From Fermentimonas sp. (GTDB lineage: Bacteria; Bacteroidota; Bacteroidia; Bacteroidales; Dysgonomonadaceae): DNA of 64,000 nt. Position 1 is the stretch's first letter. Each line of letters begins with the position of its first letter. Location: assembly GCA_028709385.1 (NCBI GenBank), contig JAQVXD010000009.1, positions 1 to 64,000 on the forward strand. Reading direction: 5' to 3'. The notes under the pieces are model-generated. The model was not told where the DNA came from, ran no database searches, and worked only from the letters and a program-made list of their open reading frames with translations. Position numbers and translations under genes: made by a program. This document shows, piece after piece, positions 16,974 to 25,868 of this stretch.

Positions 16974-17486
16974 TTATTGTACTCCCAAACGGGTTTTCAC
17001 TTCCTGAGTAATGTTAGTTGCAGTAGGATGTGTGTAAACGATCGGAGATTGCATGTTTGATACATCAAATACGAAAGTATAGTTATTTGCAGCACCTATA
17101 GCCTGTATTGCATCTGAAATCTTTTGGTTTACAGGGCCCAGTAGCTGTTGTTGTAACTGATCCATTTCCTGCTGGCTGTTCTGAAGAAACATTTGGTATC
17201 TTTGCTGTATTGACTGCAATTGTGCCATCTGGTCTTGTTTTAAAGCCTCAGAGGCAGTAGCAGAAGTAGATTCAAACTCTTCAGCTTTCTTGTTGTACTC
17301 TTCTACCAAAGCTTGTCCGTTCTTTGTGATTTGTTCTTGTTTTTCTGTTAATTGTGTTTCGATACCGGATAATTCAGGCATAGCGGCAAAAACCTCTTGA
17401 GTGTTTATGTACGCTAGTTTCAAATCTTGTGCTACAGCTGCAATGGGAGCAAGTGCAATAATAAAGATTAATAATTTCTTTAACAT
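16974..17486 (-). CDS. Skp/OmpH-family periplasmic chaperone (second copy)
   Basis: Skp-type chaperones hold unfolded outer-membrane proteins on their way to the Bam complex. This 170-residue protein has a signal peptide (hydrophobic 4-16, cleavage near AVAQ), the family start DLKLAYINTQEVF, a long Gln/Glu-rich coiled coil (about 45-125), and a C-terminal beta segment. It is the last gene of the minus-strand block DUF6089-uppS-bamA-skp-skp. The second skp gene lies 66 bases upstream and has the same length, so the two are tandem paralogues, though diverged in sequence. Confidence 0.9.
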   Translation of the reverse strand: MLKKLLIFIIALAPIAAVAQDLKLAYINTQEVFAAMPELSGIETQLTEKQEQITKNGQALVEEYNKKAEEFESTSATASEALKQDQMAQLQSIQQRYQMFLQNSQQEMDQLQQQLLGPVNQKISDAIQAIGAANNYTFVFDVSNMQSPIVYTHPTATNITQEVKTRLGVQ

Positions 17487-17533
17487 GATTACTATTTTAT
17501 AATTTATAATTTATAATTCAAAAAAATTGGATA

Positions 17534-17541
17534 CAAAGATA
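17534..17541 (-). promoter_or_regulatory. Possible -7 box before the distal skp gene
   Basis: TATCTTTG on the minus strand fits TAnnTTTG exactly and is 48 bases from the ATG, suggesting that the distal skp gene can be transcribed separately from the upstream operon. No clear -33 element is seen. Confidence 0.35.
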
Positions 17542-17552
17542 GTGATTTAATT

Positions 17553-18065
17553 CTAATAGCCTAACCTTGAAAGCACTTCGTCACTTATGTCAATTTCAGG
17601 CGTGGCAAAAATAATTGATGTAGCGGAAGCTCTATCGATAATAACAGCGTATCCGTAATCTGCTGAAATATCTTTTACCGCTTCATAAATATTATCCTGG
17701 ATTGGTTTAATCAGTTTCTCCTGATTTTTAAACAATTCTCCTTCAGGTCCAAAATATTGATTTCTGAGTTCCTGAATTGCATTTTCTTTTGCAACAATCT
17801 CATTCTCACGTTTGGTTTTCTCTTCGCCGGAAAGAAATGTTAGGTCAGACTGATACTTTTTATACATAGCATTTACTACTTCAACCTCTTGGTCAACAAT
17901 TTTCTGCCACTCTTTCGACATGGTTTCCAGTTGTTCGTTTGCGTTTTCATATGCCGGAATTCTCTTCAGGATGTACTCCGTATCAATCAGTGCGTATTGC
18001 TGAGCCATAATGCTGCTGATACCTAATGATAAGAATAAACCTATAAATAAAACTATTTTTTTCAT
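17553..18065 (-). CDS. Skp/OmpH-family periplasmic chaperone (first copy)
   Basis: This 170-residue exported protein has a signal peptide (cleavage near IMAQ), the Skp opening YALIDTEYILKRIP, a charged coiled coil (about 40-125) and a C-terminal segment YGYAVIIDRASATSIIF like that of other OmpH proteins. It follows bamA by 84 bases on the minus strand and is followed by a second Skp gene. Expected role: trimeric periplasmic holdase for outer-membrane proteins delivered to BamA. Confidence 0.9.
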   Translation of the reverse strand: MKKIVLFIGLFLSLGISSIMAQQYALIDTEYILKRIPAYENANEQLETMSKEWQKIVDQEVEVVNAMYKKYQSDLTFLSGEEKTKRENEIVAKENAIQELRNQYFGPEGELFKNQEKLIKPIQDNIYEAVKDISADYGYAVIIDRASATSIIFATPEIDISDEVLSRLGY

Positions 18066-18149
18066 ACTTTACTATTTTATAATCTGTTTATAATGACAGT
18101 AAAAACTCATAAACGTTTAGATAGCCCCCTGTAATTTATGTTAAAGATA

Positions 18150-20870
18150 TTAGAACTCCTGTCCGATAATAAAGTGGAACTGGCTTCCTCCTCTGTCTCT
18201 GTATCCGGATGTACCATAAACGGTATCAAATCCGTATGCCCAGTCAATACCCATTAATCCGATCATAGGTAAGAAGATTCTGACACCTGCACCTGCTGAA
18301 CGTTTCAGGTCGAAAGGATTTATATCATTCAGTTTCATCCAGGCATTACCGGCTTCAAGGAAAGCGACGCCGTAAATTGTTGAATTAGGTTCAAGAATAA
18401 ACGGATAACGTAACTCCAGTCCCAGGCGGGTATATGCCCTTGCCTGCATTGCAATTGAGTTGTTCTCATATCCTCTTAAAGCAACGGTTTCAGTTGCAAA
18501 ACTGCTTGTATAACCGGTCATTCCGTCACCACCAACATCAAACGTTTCAAAAGAAGTCAGTTTATCTTTGTTATAGTGTCCAAGAATACCAAATTCTGCC
18601 CTTGTTGCTATAACCGGTGTTCTGGTTACTGTTAATGGTGTTAGTGGAGTATAGGTACGCATCTTTAACTTCCACTTATGGTATTCATTCCATTTATGCT
18701 TAGCAGGATCATTGTTTGCCATTTTACTGTAATCCTTGTCATCCCATAAAGAAAACGGAGGTGTGGCACTTACACTCAGGGTGAATTCAGATCCTGTTCT
18801 GGTATAAATAGGATTATCTATTGATGTGCGTGATAATGTTAATCCAAGCGTAATACTATTGCTGACTCCGGTTGCAAAATCAAAACGGTTTAATGTCCAG
18901 TTTTTAAGTCCATACCTCTGATAACCGAGAGTTGCCATTATTTGGAAATAGTCATCAGGCCATTCAAGTCTCTTACCATATCCTATTGAAGCACCAAATA
19001 TATTGAAAACCTGATCCGGGTCCGCAGCATATTCTGCAAGGTCCTGATATCCGTATCCATAGCCTCCGCCGTATCCGCCATATCCCCCATAGCCACCGTA
19101 TCCGCCGTATCCGCCATAACCAGGGTACCCGCCGTAACCATAGCCGGGATAACCACCCATACCGTACATGTATGGATTTGTATTCTGTTGGTAGTAATCA
19201 CTATTCAATCCTGTATATCGTGAATAGTATGCATTTACCGAGAAGTGATTTGGCCTTTTACCGCCAAACCATGGTTCAGTAAACTGGAATTGATAAGATT
19301 GATAATATCTTCCGTTAGTCTGTGCACTCAAAACAAGTGTCTGTCCGTCACCCTGAGGTATTATTCCTCTGTGCATTGACGGATTAAGCATATTTCTCAA
19401 TGAGAAGTTATTCAGGCGTAAACTAAGCTTACCTACCAGACCTGTTACGCCCCATCCAGCAGAAAACTCAATCTGGTCGTTTCCTTTCGATGTCAGAGGG
19501 TATGTAATGTCAACTGTACCGTCTTCAGGGTTAGGGCTGATACCCTGACCAATATCAGCAGAAAGTGCTTCGGGGTCGAAATGACCTGTCTGTGCAATTT
19601 CGCGAACTGACCTCAAAAGGTCATCCTTACTGAAAACAGCACCCGGTTTTGTTCTTAACTCACGACGTATAACATCTTCATAGAGGCGGTCGTTACCTTG
19701 AATTATAACTCGCTTGATTGTTGCTTTTGGTCCCTCTATAACTCTTAATTCAAGATCAATTGAGTCATTTTCAATATTTATTTCTATCGGGTCGATATTT
19801 GAAAACAGGTAGCCATTATTCTGGTAAAGATTAATTACCGCATCTTCGTCAACTATTAATCTTTCCTGTAGCTTCTTCTGGTTATAAACATCACCTGATG
19901 ACATATTCAGGACCTGCGACAGTTGGGCTGAAGGATACTGAGTGTTGCCAATCCAGTTGATCGAGCGAATATGATAAAGTGGTCCCTCTTCTAGTAGGAT
20001 GTCAATATTTACCGTTTTCTCATCAAATTTATAGACCGTGTCTTTTAAAATTTCAGCATCGCGATATCCCTCCTCGTGATATTTACCAATAAGATTTTTT
20101 TTATCCTCAGCGTAGAGATCCTCTACAAATTTTTTGGCACGGAAAATATTCCATAGCTTGCCCTTCTCGTTGGTTTTTTTCATTGCTCTCTTTAAGGTTC
20201 GGTCAGAGAGTGCAACATTACCTTCAATATTAATATTGTTGACCTTAAGTTTCTCTTTTTTGTCTACAATAATTTCAAGAACTACCTGGTTTTTACCAGT
20301 TGTATCGGGGTGTTGAACAAGTCTTACCTCAGCATCGCCAAAGCCTTTTTCGTCGTAGAAGTTTTTGATTAAAATCTCTGCTCTGTCAATCTGAGGAGGA
20401 GTAATTTGATTTCCTTTTACGAATCCTATCTTTTCTTCAATATCATCCTGTTCACTTTTTTTCATTCCGGTATAACGGATGTCTGTGACCCTTGGACGAT
20501 CAGTCAGGCGGATTTCCAGCCAAACACTGTCACCCTCAATTTTATTCTGAAGTATTTTAACATCAGAGAAAAGTCCCTGTCTCCAAAATCTCTTTAGTGC
20601 ATTTGTGATTTCATCCCCGGGGATTTGTATTTCCTGTCCTTTAGATAAACCTGCAAAATTGATTAGCACAAACTCCTGCCCGGCATACATTGTTTCCTCA
20701 ACACCCGTTACTATAATATCAGCAATGTAATAGGTTTTAGGCGGAGATGTATAATTCACAGTCAGATCGCCCAATTCGTTTTGGGGAATTGAATCGTTGG
20801 TTTGAGCCAATAATACTGTCTGTGAAAGTATTATTAATAGCAGAAGTAAATTATGTATTCTCTTCAACAT
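18150..20870 (-). CDS. bamA: BamA outer-membrane assembly factor with Gly/Tyr-rich segment
   Basis: BamA is the essential barrel that folds outer-membrane proteins. I start at the ATG at 20870 (906 residues) because a signal sequence begins there (MLKRIHNLLLLL, cleavage near LLAQ). The frame is open 16 codons further into uppS, but that part is not signal-like. POTRA domains occupy about residues 35-440 (five by length), followed by the 16-strand barrel ending in phenylalanine (IIGQEF). Residues 567-608 are an unusual tract in which 38 of 42 residues are Gly or Tyr; from its position it should lie in a surface loop of the barrel. uppS ends 19 bases upstream of the start. Confidence 0.93.
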   Translation of the reverse strand: MLKRIHNLLLLLIILSQTVLLAQTNDSIPQNELGDLTVNYTSPPKTYYIADIIVTGVEETMYAGQEFVLINFAGLSKGQEIQIPGDEITNALKRFWRQGLFSDVKILQNKIEGDSVWLEIRLTDRPRVTDIRYTGMKKSEQDDIEEKIGFVKGNQITPPQIDRAEILIKNFYDEKGFGDAEVRLVQHPDTTGKNQVVLEIIVDKKEKLKVNNINIEGNVALSDRTLKRAMKKTNEKGKLWNIFRAKKFVEDLYAEDKKNLIGKYHEEGYRDAEILKDTVYKFDEKTVNIDILLEEGPLYHIRSINWIGNTQYPSAQLSQVLNMSSGDVYNQKKLQERLIVDEDAVINLYQNNGYLFSNIDPIEINIENDSIDLELRVIEGPKATIKRVIIQGNDRLYEDVIRRELRTKPGAVFSKDDLLRSVREIAQTGHFDPEALSADIGQGISPNPEDGTVDITYPLTSKGNDQIEFSAGWGVTGLVGKLSLRLNNFSLRNMLNPSMHRGIIPQGDGQTLVLSAQTNGRYYQSYQFQFTEPWFGGKRPNHFSVNAYYSRYTGLNSDYYQQNTNPYMYGMGGYPGYGYGGYPGYGGYGGYGGYGGYGGYGGGYGYGYQDLAEYAADPDQVFNIFGASIGYGKRLEWPDDYFQIMATLGYQRYGLKNWTLNRFDFATGVSNSITLGLTLSRTSIDNPIYTRTGSEFTLSVSATPPFSLWDDKDYSKMANNDPAKHKWNEYHKWKLKMRTYTPLTPLTVTRTPVIATRAEFGILGHYNKDKLTSFETFDVGGDGMTGYTSSFATETVALRGYENNSIAMQARAYTRLGLELRYPFILEPNSTIYGVAFLEAGNAWMKLNDINPFDLKRSAGAGVRIFLPMIGLMGIDWAYGFDTVYGTSGYRDRGGSQFHFIIGQEF
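19047..19172 (-). repeat. Gly-Gly-Tyr coding repeat inside bamA
   Basis: This 126-base stretch encodes 23 Gly, 15 Tyr, 2 Pro and 2 Met. The middle part repeats the 9-base unit for Tyr-Gly-Gly five times in a row with small codon variation, so it can slip in steps that keep the frame. Confidence 0.9.
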
Positions 20871-20889
20871 TATGATATTTTCTTTTCTC

Positions 20890-21666
20890 TTACTGTTCTT
20901 CGTCAGGTTTTGACTCAAAACAATTTAATTCTATCTGTTCACTGATTTTGCCGAATCTTCTTTCACGGCCCTGATAATCAATTATCGCTTCGTAAAGGTC
21001 TTTTTCTCCGAAATCAGGCCAGTAAACCTCTGTAAAGTAAAACTCAGCATAAGCACATTGCCATAGCAGAAAATTGCTCATTCGTTGTTCACCCCCTGTG
21101 CGGATCAATAAATCTGGATCGGGTATTCCACTAGTTGTAAGGTACATACTTATGGTTTCTTCACTTATATCGTCTTTGTTTAAAACTCCTTTTAATACAT
21201 CATCTGTAATTTTCCTGGTTGCTTCTGTAAGCTCCCATTTAGATGAATAACTTAACGCAATATTTAATGTAATACATTTTCCTGTTTCAGTCTCGCGGAT
21301 ACACTTTATAAGTGCAGTACGTGCATATTCAGGCAAACGCGTCATATCACCTATACAGGTAATTTTAACACCATTTTTTTTAAGTTCTTCAGTTTCCTCA
21401 CTTATGGCATAAACCATAAGATCCATAAGTCCGTTCACCTCATCTTCGGGGCGATTCCAATTCTCAGTTGAGAAAGCATAAAGTGTCAGATATTGCACTG
21501 AAGCTTTTGATGCAGCTTCAACTGCACGGCTTATTGCCCTGACTCCCTCTTTGTGCCCTTCACCTCTTTCAAATCCTTTGCTGGTAGCCCATCTCCCATT
21601 ACCATCCATTATAATGGCAATATGTTTAGGAAGGCGGTCTTGATCTATATAGTCTATTAGCGACAT
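20890..21666 (-). CDS. uppS: Isoprenyl (undecaprenyl) diphosphate synthase
   Basis: UppS condenses isopentenyl units in cis to form the C55 carrier used for peptidoglycan and O-antigen assembly. The 258-residue protein has the start motif MDGNGRWA (20-27, catalytic D21), STENWNRP (66-73), the SYSSKWEL segment, and DPDLLIRTGGEQRMSNFLLW near residues 187-206. All are conserved in cis-prenyltransferases. It sits between the DUF6089 barrel gene (18 bases upstream) and bamA, so lipid-carrier supply and outer-membrane assembly are coexpressed. Confidence 0.95.
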   Translation of the reverse strand: MSLIDYIDQDRLPKHIAIIMDGNGRWATSKGFERGEGHKEGVRAISRAVEAASKASVQYLTLYAFSTENWNRPEDEVNGLMDLMVYAISEETEELKKNGVKITCIGDMTRLPEYARTALIKCIRETETGKCITLNIALSYSSKWELTEATRKITDDVLKGVLNKDDISEETISMYLTTSGIPDPDLLIRTGGEQRMSNFLLWQCAYAEFYFTEVYWPDFGEKDLYEAIIDYQGRERRFGKISEQIELNCFESKPDEEQ

Positions 21667-21684
21667 TTTATAACGTCTGTATTG

Positions 21685-22365
21685 TTACATTCCACGACAT
21701 GGGTCAGTGCGTGAGCTGAATTCCCAAGTCAGAAATATCATAGTTAATGAATACCAATCCTTATTCTTTAGCATACTGCTTCTGATACCATATGGATTGT
21801 CCAAGGCTTCAAAGTGGTCTGCAAATAGTTTTCTCATTGAGAACTCGACCCCTATGTTTACCCTGTTTCTTACTTTATACTTAAACCCTATTCCTAGTGG
21901 CATATTAAAGCCAATAAAACTTTTTTCCCCGGATGCCTGCGTTAAGCCGGCACCTGCAAAAACATAGGGTGAATAAGGCTTTGTCCCGACATATGAATAC
22001 TTATCACTATAGGGCAAAAAGTTAAATTCAACCTGAGCTCCCAGCTCTTTGAAGATCCGGCTGAAATCTCTGCCCTTATCAAAAGGTAAAGTATTGCCTG
22101 AATCCTTTTTATTACCAGAGACTTGACCTATAAGCAGATTTGTCTTAATAGCCCAGTTAAAGTTGATATTGTATCTGAAAAAAACACCACCCGAAATTCC
22201 GGGATTCAGATACAATTTCGTTTTGTTGGCATCACCCATATAGAATGATGTTCCTGTTGCCGCTCCTAACTCAAATTTATATTCCTGAGATATTGCTTTT
22301 GCCGGAAAGAATAATCCTATAAATAATACCAGGCAGTAATAAATAATCTTTTCAATATTCACCAT
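21685..22365 (-). CDS. DUF6089-type outer-membrane beta-barrel protein
   Basis: This 226-residue exported protein has a signal peptide (hydrophobic 7-24, cleavage near AISQ) and alternating aromatic/glycine strands that fit a small eight- to ten-stranded barrel (for example FELGAATGTSFYMGD and INIGVEFSMRKLF). It resembles the DUF6089 family of Bacteroidales, for which I know no function. It is the first gene of the uppS-bamA-skp run, starting 18 bases before uppS, which makes an envelope role likely and a link to Bam possible but unproven. Confidence 0.8.
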   Translation of the reverse strand: MVNIEKIIYYCLVLFIGLFFPAKAISQEYKFELGAATGTSFYMGDANKTKLYLNPGISGGVFFRYNINFNWAIKTNLLIGQVSGNKKDSGNTLPFDKGRDFSRIFKELGAQVEFNFLPYSDKYSYVGTKPYSPYVFAGAGLTQASGEKSFIGFNMPLGIGFKYKVRNRVNIGVEFSMRKLFADHFEALDNPYGIRSSMLKNKDWYSLTMIFLTWEFSSRTDPCRGM

Positions 22366-22441
22366 ATCAACTGCTTATTTGCATGTACTCTTTATAAACG
22401 CAAAAAGAGCCGGTAAAGTATTATTAAAAGGAACTATTCTA

Positions 22442-23806
22442 CTAGTTCAAATCAAATTTGTTAAGCCTCCCTTTCCAGACATCACTGATTAGGGTCTGAG
22501 ACTGAGATATTCCGCCGAATATCCAAATATTATTATTATCGGTAACTACCGATGCATTTTTTCGAAAATTAAAAGTTGCCGGGAGCGCCTGATTTTCTGC
22601 TGCCGCTTTCCAATCCAAGCCGTAGTTTTCAGAATAAAGCAAGCTGTTTTTTTCCGATGAAGCAGTCAATATATAGGGCTTCTCATCATAGAAAAATATT
22701 GAACTGCCTTCAATTGAAACCGTTTCTGATTTCTTTGATTTTAAAACAGAAATCTTGTTATTTTTTTCCTGTAAAATCCAAATATCATTGTTATTTGTAT
22801 CATCCGAATACTTACCTCCGGCAATAGCAATATATTTGATTGCGTATGAAGTTACACTCTCTATTTGAGTAGTAGTGAAATTTTTTACAGGCAGATTAGA
22901 GGTGCTGACATTCTTTGAATTTATTTCTATAAACTGCAGTGAGGTGAAATCAATTGTCTTAGCTAATTTAAGTGTTCCATTATCATCAACCATTACAAGA
23001 ATATCACTTGTAGCAGAGGGCAGTATACCGTAAATTGCAACAACAGGATAATCCGTGATAACCTGACCCCATGAATATCCATCAGATGAGCTGAATAATC
23101 TGTTATTGTCATCAGTTGCAAACAGTGCTTCCTCTGCTACAGTTATGGTTGATAAAAGAACTGCAGGGGGCAATCCCTTTAAAGATGCCGAAGTCCAGTT
23201 TTTACCGTCACTTACAGCAGATGATACAGCGTTAACTGTTCCATCTGCAATATAGTATGTTATAAACCGGTTGTTAAAAGATATAGTCTTTTGTTGGACT
23301 GCAGTTTGCGGCAGATACCCGTTTGACATTTTTTCCCAGGACAGGATATATGGATCCTGCTGGTAAATATTTAGTTGAAACTCGTATGTCTTTTTGTTAA
23401 TACCGTCAGGGGCTGTGGTTGTAATTTTGTATAATCTTGAAACGTCAATTGAGTCTGATTGTGACCATGTAAATGTACTGTCAGGTATTAATTGTATAGA
23501 TACATTCATAAAGGGATCATACGTGTTTGCTCCAACTATATTCACTATTATACTGTCCACATGAAACTGATAGGGCAATGGTTTCTTGTTGAATATCCGG
23601 CCGTTTACCTGATCAATTGTGAAATCTGTTGTTCTTAGTAAATTTAAGGTATCAGCTTTTGATGCTATAGAGAAAGAGTATATCTGTGCATCAGGTGAGT
23701 ACTCCAGATCCCCGTCGTTTGATGAGCCGAGACAAGAGGAGAACATTAACAAATTCATGATAAGAACCGATGTCCAGAATAAATATTTAGATATCATTTG
23801 CTTCAA
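22442..23806 (-). CDS. DUF6242-like lipoprotein
   Basis: The 454-residue protein begins with a lipoprotein signal (MKQMISKYLFW..., lipobox LMFSSC with C25). An N-terminal beta domain (about 35-150) with YSFSIASKADTL is followed by a region of repeated WxxA/ASxGxxW and SSDGYSW blades that looks like a beta-propeller and ends with WIFGGISQSQ, a Kelch-like strand. The overall pattern fits the DUF6242 family of Bacteroidales surface or periplasmic lipoproteins. No partner is evident: a -7 box of its own lies at 23834-23841 and ribD is upstream. Function unknown. Confidence 0.75.
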   Translation of the reverse strand: MKQMISKYLFWTSVLIMNLLMFSSCLGSSNDGDLEYSPDAQIYSFSIASKADTLNLLRTTDFTIDQVNGRIFNKKPLPYQFHVDSIIVNIVGANTYDPFMNVSIQLIPDSTFTWSQSDSIDVSRLYKITTTAPDGINKKTYEFQLNIYQQDPYILSWEKMSNGYLPQTAVQQKTISFNNRFITYYIADGTVNAVSSAVSDGKNWTSASLKGLPPAVLLSTITVAEEALFATDDNNRLFSSSDGYSWGQVITDYPVVAIYGILPSATSDILVMVDDNGTLKLAKTIDFTSLQFIEINSKNVSTSNLPVKNFTTTQIESVTSYAIKYIAIAGGKYSDDTNNNDIWILQEKNNKISVLKSKKSETVSIEGSSIFFYDEKPYILTASSEKNSLLYSENYGLDWKAAAENQALPATFNFRKNASVVTDNNNIWIFGGISQSQTLISDVWKGRLNKFDLN

Positions 23807-23833
23807 TAATATTGTACATCACATTATGTCATG

Positions 23834-23841
23834 CAAAAGTA
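23834..23841 (-). promoter_or_regulatory. Possible -7 box for the DUF6242 gene
   Basis: TACTTTTG on the minus strand fits TAnnTTTG and lies 28 bases from the ATG. The -33 region has no clear TTTG. Confidence 0.35.
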
Positions 23842-23878
23842 GGAAGATTTTTCTCTTTAACCATATTAAAATGAATAT

Positions 23879-24949
23879 TTAAAGAAAATTTCGAGTTATT
23901 TTGCTCTTTAAATGATACTGAGCGGAGTTGAGATATCTTTTAGTGCCTATAACATAGCCATTAATCTCAGGTGATTTAATACCTTCAAGCAGTCTTTTTT
24001 CGGAAACTTCAATAAGTGCTTCATCCCAGAGGTTTTTCTCAATGAAGGATGATAAAAGTTTGGAGCCGCCTTCAATCAGAATCGAATAGATGTTTTCTCT
24101 ATAAAGATGGTCTAAGATTTGCAGGTTTGTATCTTTTGAAAAATCAATTTCAATAAACTTCAGATTCACTATGTCTTTCTTCTCTGCTGGTATTGCGGCA
24201 GTAAAAATAATTGTTGGTACGCTCCCGTCAAGTAACGAACTGTTTAACGGGATTTTGTTGCTTTTGTCTATAACAATCCTAATAGGATCATCACCGAACC
24301 ATTTCCTTGCAGTTAGTTTCGGATTGTCAAGTATTGCAGTGTTTGTGCCTACAAGTATACCCTGAACCCGAGTCCTGTATTTGTGAACAATACTATGTGT
24401 AATCTTATTTGATATTATCACCGGTGCTTTGTTTTCATCCGGCTTTCTGTGCAAATCTATAAAACCATCTTTGCTTTGAGCCCATTTTAAGATCACGTAA
24501 GGTCTTGATAGTAATTGATTAACAAAGAAGAAACGATTTATTTCCATGGCCTCTTCCTCCATGAGGCCCTCCTCTATATCTATACCACTTTTTATCATCA
24601 TGGCGACACCCTTTCCGGAGACCTTAGGGTTGGGATCTCTCACGGCAATAGCCACACGTGGTATTTTATGTTTAATGATCAATTCGGCACAAGGGGGCGT
24701 CTTTCCTTGATGAGCACAAGGTTCAAGAGATACATACATGGTGGATTGCTGTAACAGCGACTTATTTTTAACTGAATTAATGGCATTAACTTCTGCATGT
24801 GCTTCACCAAACTGTCTGTGATATCCTTCACCGATAATTTTATTCTCATGCACAATTACTGCTCCAACCATTGGATTGGATTTAGTGAATCCTTCACTTT
24901 TACGTGCCAAAAAGAGGCATCTCTGCATATATATCGGATTTAGCTCCAT
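23879..24949 (-). CDS. ribD: Bifunctional riboflavin deaminase/reductase
   Basis: RibD deaminates and then reduces the pyrimidine intermediate of riboflavin synthesis. The 356-residue protein has both domains: an N-terminal cytidine-deaminase-like zinc domain with HAEVNAI (H51, E53) and PCAHQGKTPPC (C78, C87), and a C-terminal reductase (about 145-356) with ILKWAQSKDGFID and LIEGGSKLLSSF. Both halves look complete. It is divergent from prmC, with 35 bases between the starts, so the two share a very short promoter region. Confidence 0.95.
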   Translation of the reverse strand: MELNPIYMQRCLFLARKSEGFTKSNPMVGAVIVHENKIIGEGYHRQFGEAHAEVNAINSVKNKSLLQQSTMYVSLEPCAHQGKTPPCAELIIKHKIPRVAIAVRDPNPKVSGKGVAMMIKSGIDIEEGLMEEEAMEINRFFFVNQLLSRPYVILKWAQSKDGFIDLHRKPDENKAPVIISNKITHSIVHKYRTRVQGILVGTNTAILDNPKLTARKWFGDDPIRIVIDKSNKIPLNSSLLDGSVPTIIFTAAIPAEKKDIVNLKFIEIDFSKDTNLQILDHLYRENIYSILIEGGSKLLSSFIEKNLWDEALIEVSEKRLLEGIKSPEINGYVIGTKRYLNSAQYHLKSKITRNFL

Positions 24950-24984
24950 TTTTTATACCTTTGTTGTTAGCAACCATTAATTCT

Positions 24985-25857
24985 ATGCAGCAACTCTCTC
25001 ATTATATTCGTCACGAATTAGCAACTCTCTACACTCAATCTGAGTTGTCCGCACTTATCCGAATAATTCTGGAAGAAGTCACAGGATTAGTCTATACAGG
25101 AATTAATCCCGACAAAATTAATAATTTATCCTCATCAGAGCTACGCAAAGCAGAAGATATTGTAAGCAGACTTAAAAAGAGTGAGCCGATTCAATATGTT
25201 TTAGGTAAAACAGAGTTTTACGGACTGAATTTTAAGGTCACTTCTGATGTGCTTATACCCAGGCCTGAAACTGAAGAACTGGTTGAGTGGATTGTATCAG
25301 AAAGTGTTAAAGGGAAGTATGCAATACTGGATATCGGAACTGGAAGCGGTTGTATCGCAGTCACATTGGCTAAAAAGCTCCCCGAAAGTAAAGTTTATGC
25401 CTGGGATATTTCAGATGCAGCGTTGAGTATTGCAATAGAAAATGCAAGATTAAATAATGTAACTGTTAATTTCAGGAATCAGGACGTTTTATCTGCAGAT
25501 GAAATAAAGCTACTCATATCTAAAGGTGAACGTTATGATGTTATTGTAAGTAATCCCCCATATGTTATGGAGGCCGAAAAAGAGGACATGGATGAAAATG
25601 TACTTTGTTTCGAACCACATGAAGCTCTGTTTGTACCTGATGAAAATCCTCTTCTGTTTTATGATGCAATATCAACAATGGCAATGGATATGCTTAAAGA
25701 AAATGGGAAGCTTTATTTTGAGATAAACAGAGGTAAGGGTGATGAACTTTGCCGTGTGCTTAAGAATAAGGGATTTGAAGATGTAGAGCTGCGAAAGGAT
25801 ATATCCGGAAACTTCAGAATGATTAAAGGGGTGAAAAAGCATGGGAGTCATAAGTAA
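24985..25857 (+). CDS. prmC: Release factor glutamine methyltransferase
   Basis: PrmC methylates the GGQ glutamine of peptide release factors. The ATG at 24985 (290 residues) is preferred because the upstream frame would run back over ribD. The N-terminal helical domain is followed by the methyltransferase fold with LDIGTGSGCIAVTLAK (SAM binding) and the catalytic VSNPPYV. The order prmC-recX-comF on the plus strand with short gaps (11 bases, then an overlap) suggests an operon. Confidence 0.94.
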   Translation: MQQLSHYIRHELATLYTQSELSALIRIILEEVTGLVYTGINPDKINNLSSSELRKAEDIVSRLKKSEPIQYVLGKTEFYGLNFKVTSDVLIPRPETEELVEWIVSESVKGKYAILDIGTGSGCIAVTLAKKLPESKVYAWDISDAALSIAIENARLNNVTVNFRNQDVLSADEIKLLISKGERYDVIVSNPPYVMEAEKEDMDENVLCFEPHEALFVPDENPLLFYDAISTMAMDMLKENGKLYFEINRGKGDELCRVLKNKGFEDVELRKDISGNFRMIKGVKKHGSHK

Positions 25858-25868
25858 ATCAGATTATT

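Noticed and set aside
19047-19172. CRISPR-like or satellite repeat
   Set aside because: The units are 9 bases, contiguous and in frame within bamA, with no unique spacers.
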